Source: Glandiceps talaboti
Taxonomy: Eukaryota > Hemichordata > Enteropneusta > Spengelidae
Assembly (NCBI RefSeq): GCF_964340395.1
Contig: NC_135570.1
Location: 17,813,821 to 17,833,820, forward strand
Length of the DNA stretch: 20,000 bases
Direction: 5' to 3'
The notes below the pieces were generated by a model. The model saw only the letters and a program-made list of their open reading frames with translations, was not told the DNA's origin and did no database searches. Positions 19,422-20,000 of this stretch are shown here, piece after piece (the first letter of the stretch is position 1; each line of letters starts with the position of its first letter). A program made the translations under genes and the position numbers.

Positions 19422-19515
19422 AGGTGACCCTCCCCAATCCTATTTTCTAAAATATGGCCCTCCGCGTGAGCCGATTTGTGAAAATTGACCCCTAACCCCC
19501 CCCCCCCCCCTAAAT
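19422..19515 (-). repeat. C-rich (G-rich on minus) dispersed-repeat-like segment
   Basis: GGTGACCCTCCCC, GGCCCTCC and TTGACCCC blocks are followed by a run of 14 Cs ending at 19510. On the minus strand this gives G-runs with GGGTCA followed by T-rich sequence, the same style as 1895-2046. Whether the two are copies of one family needs an alignment. Confidence 0.3.
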
Positions 19516-19811
19516 ACAAATACACCCTTGCTTGGATGAACACTTGGATTTGTGGTATCACTGAATCGGGCCACCCAGTTTCTCAATAAAATGATGTCAT
19601 TGGAAACTATTATATTAAATTAGCCTTTGACTTGAAATCACAGCACGCGTATTGTATTTGGAATTTGCGATTCGAAAACTTATTTCAAGACTTGAATTAA
19701 GTGCAAACTGAGCGTTATACTCGTAAAAGGTACAACCGAACTTTTTAAAGAAGCCAATGCCCCAATGCTGACCGAGAGTACATTGACTTTAGTAGAATTC
19801 CCTATAAATCA
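19516..19811. other. Non-coding sequence, nothing recognised
   Basis: This is unique-looking sequence between the C-run and the terminal 58-bp repeat. I see no coding frame or RNA gene. Confidence 0.5.
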
Positions 19812-20000
19812 ATCAACCCAAGCTGGCCATAACCCAGTGAGTCATTGGATTGGATAAACTGTCATGGCAATCAACCCAAGCTGGCCATAACCCAGTGAGT
19901 CATTGGATTGGATAAACTGTCATGGCAATCAACCCAAGCTGGCCATAACCCAGTGAGTCATTGGATTGGATAAACTGTCATGGCAATCAACCCAAGCTGG
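19812..20000. repeat. Perfect 58-bp tandem repeat running off the window
   Basis: Copies start at 19812, 19870, 19928 and 19986 (the last is cut by the window edge). Each begins ATCAACCCAAGCTGGCC and ends AAACTGTCATGGCA. The three complete copies are identical, which indicates recent expansion or active homogenisation. The true array length is unknown. Confidence 0.97.

Overview
This is a eukaryotic window, AT-rich and intron-dominated, with no bacterial-style gene packing. The SINE tail (GCGCTATATAA followed by ATT repeats), the metazoan splice sites and the extracellular cysteine-rich exons suggest a marine invertebrate (a non-vertebrate deuterostome or a lophotrochozoan). I cannot name the species from the sequence.

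One gene can be supported, on the + strand. Its last three coding exons lie at 2369-2496, 9535-9599 and 15151-15298. Each has GT/AG splice sites, the reading phases match across both introns, and the frame ends in TAG. Together they give 112 residues that look like a C-terminal cystine-knot (CTCK) domain of the von Willebrand factor/mucin/Slit type: a CGC-RGEC stretch, then CVGTC (the CxGxC signature), then CSP, then a terminal CTC (CxC). The protein is probably secreted. Its start lies upstream of the window. A 3' UTR probably runs from 15299 to just beyond the AATAAA at 16167.

The most striking feature is repeat content: tandem repeats make up roughly 60% of the window. The 7.0-kb intron between the first two exons is almost entirely an array of about 120 copies of a 53/59-bp unit (2669-9270). 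The 5.6-kb second intron holds about 135 copies of an unrelated 30/32-bp unit (9917-14494), a SINE inserted near the left edge of that array, and a long fold-back element. The 3' UTR has its own minisatellite (15713-16097). Downstream are a 38-bp minisatellite (18487-19088) and a perfect 58-bp repeat that runs off the right edge (19812-20000).

The best candidate for something undescribed is the first array. Read in the gene's sense direction, each unit looks like a tiny complete GT-AG intron: it begins GTATAT, carries a branch-point-like TACTGAC, and ends TTTGTTAG about 18 nt later. Consecutive units therefore create AG|GT junctions of the recursive-splicing (zero-length exon) type, repeated about a hundred times inside one intron. 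Whether they are used is unknown, and RNA data would decide it.

The regions 1-2368 and 16200-18486 hold no gene I can support.
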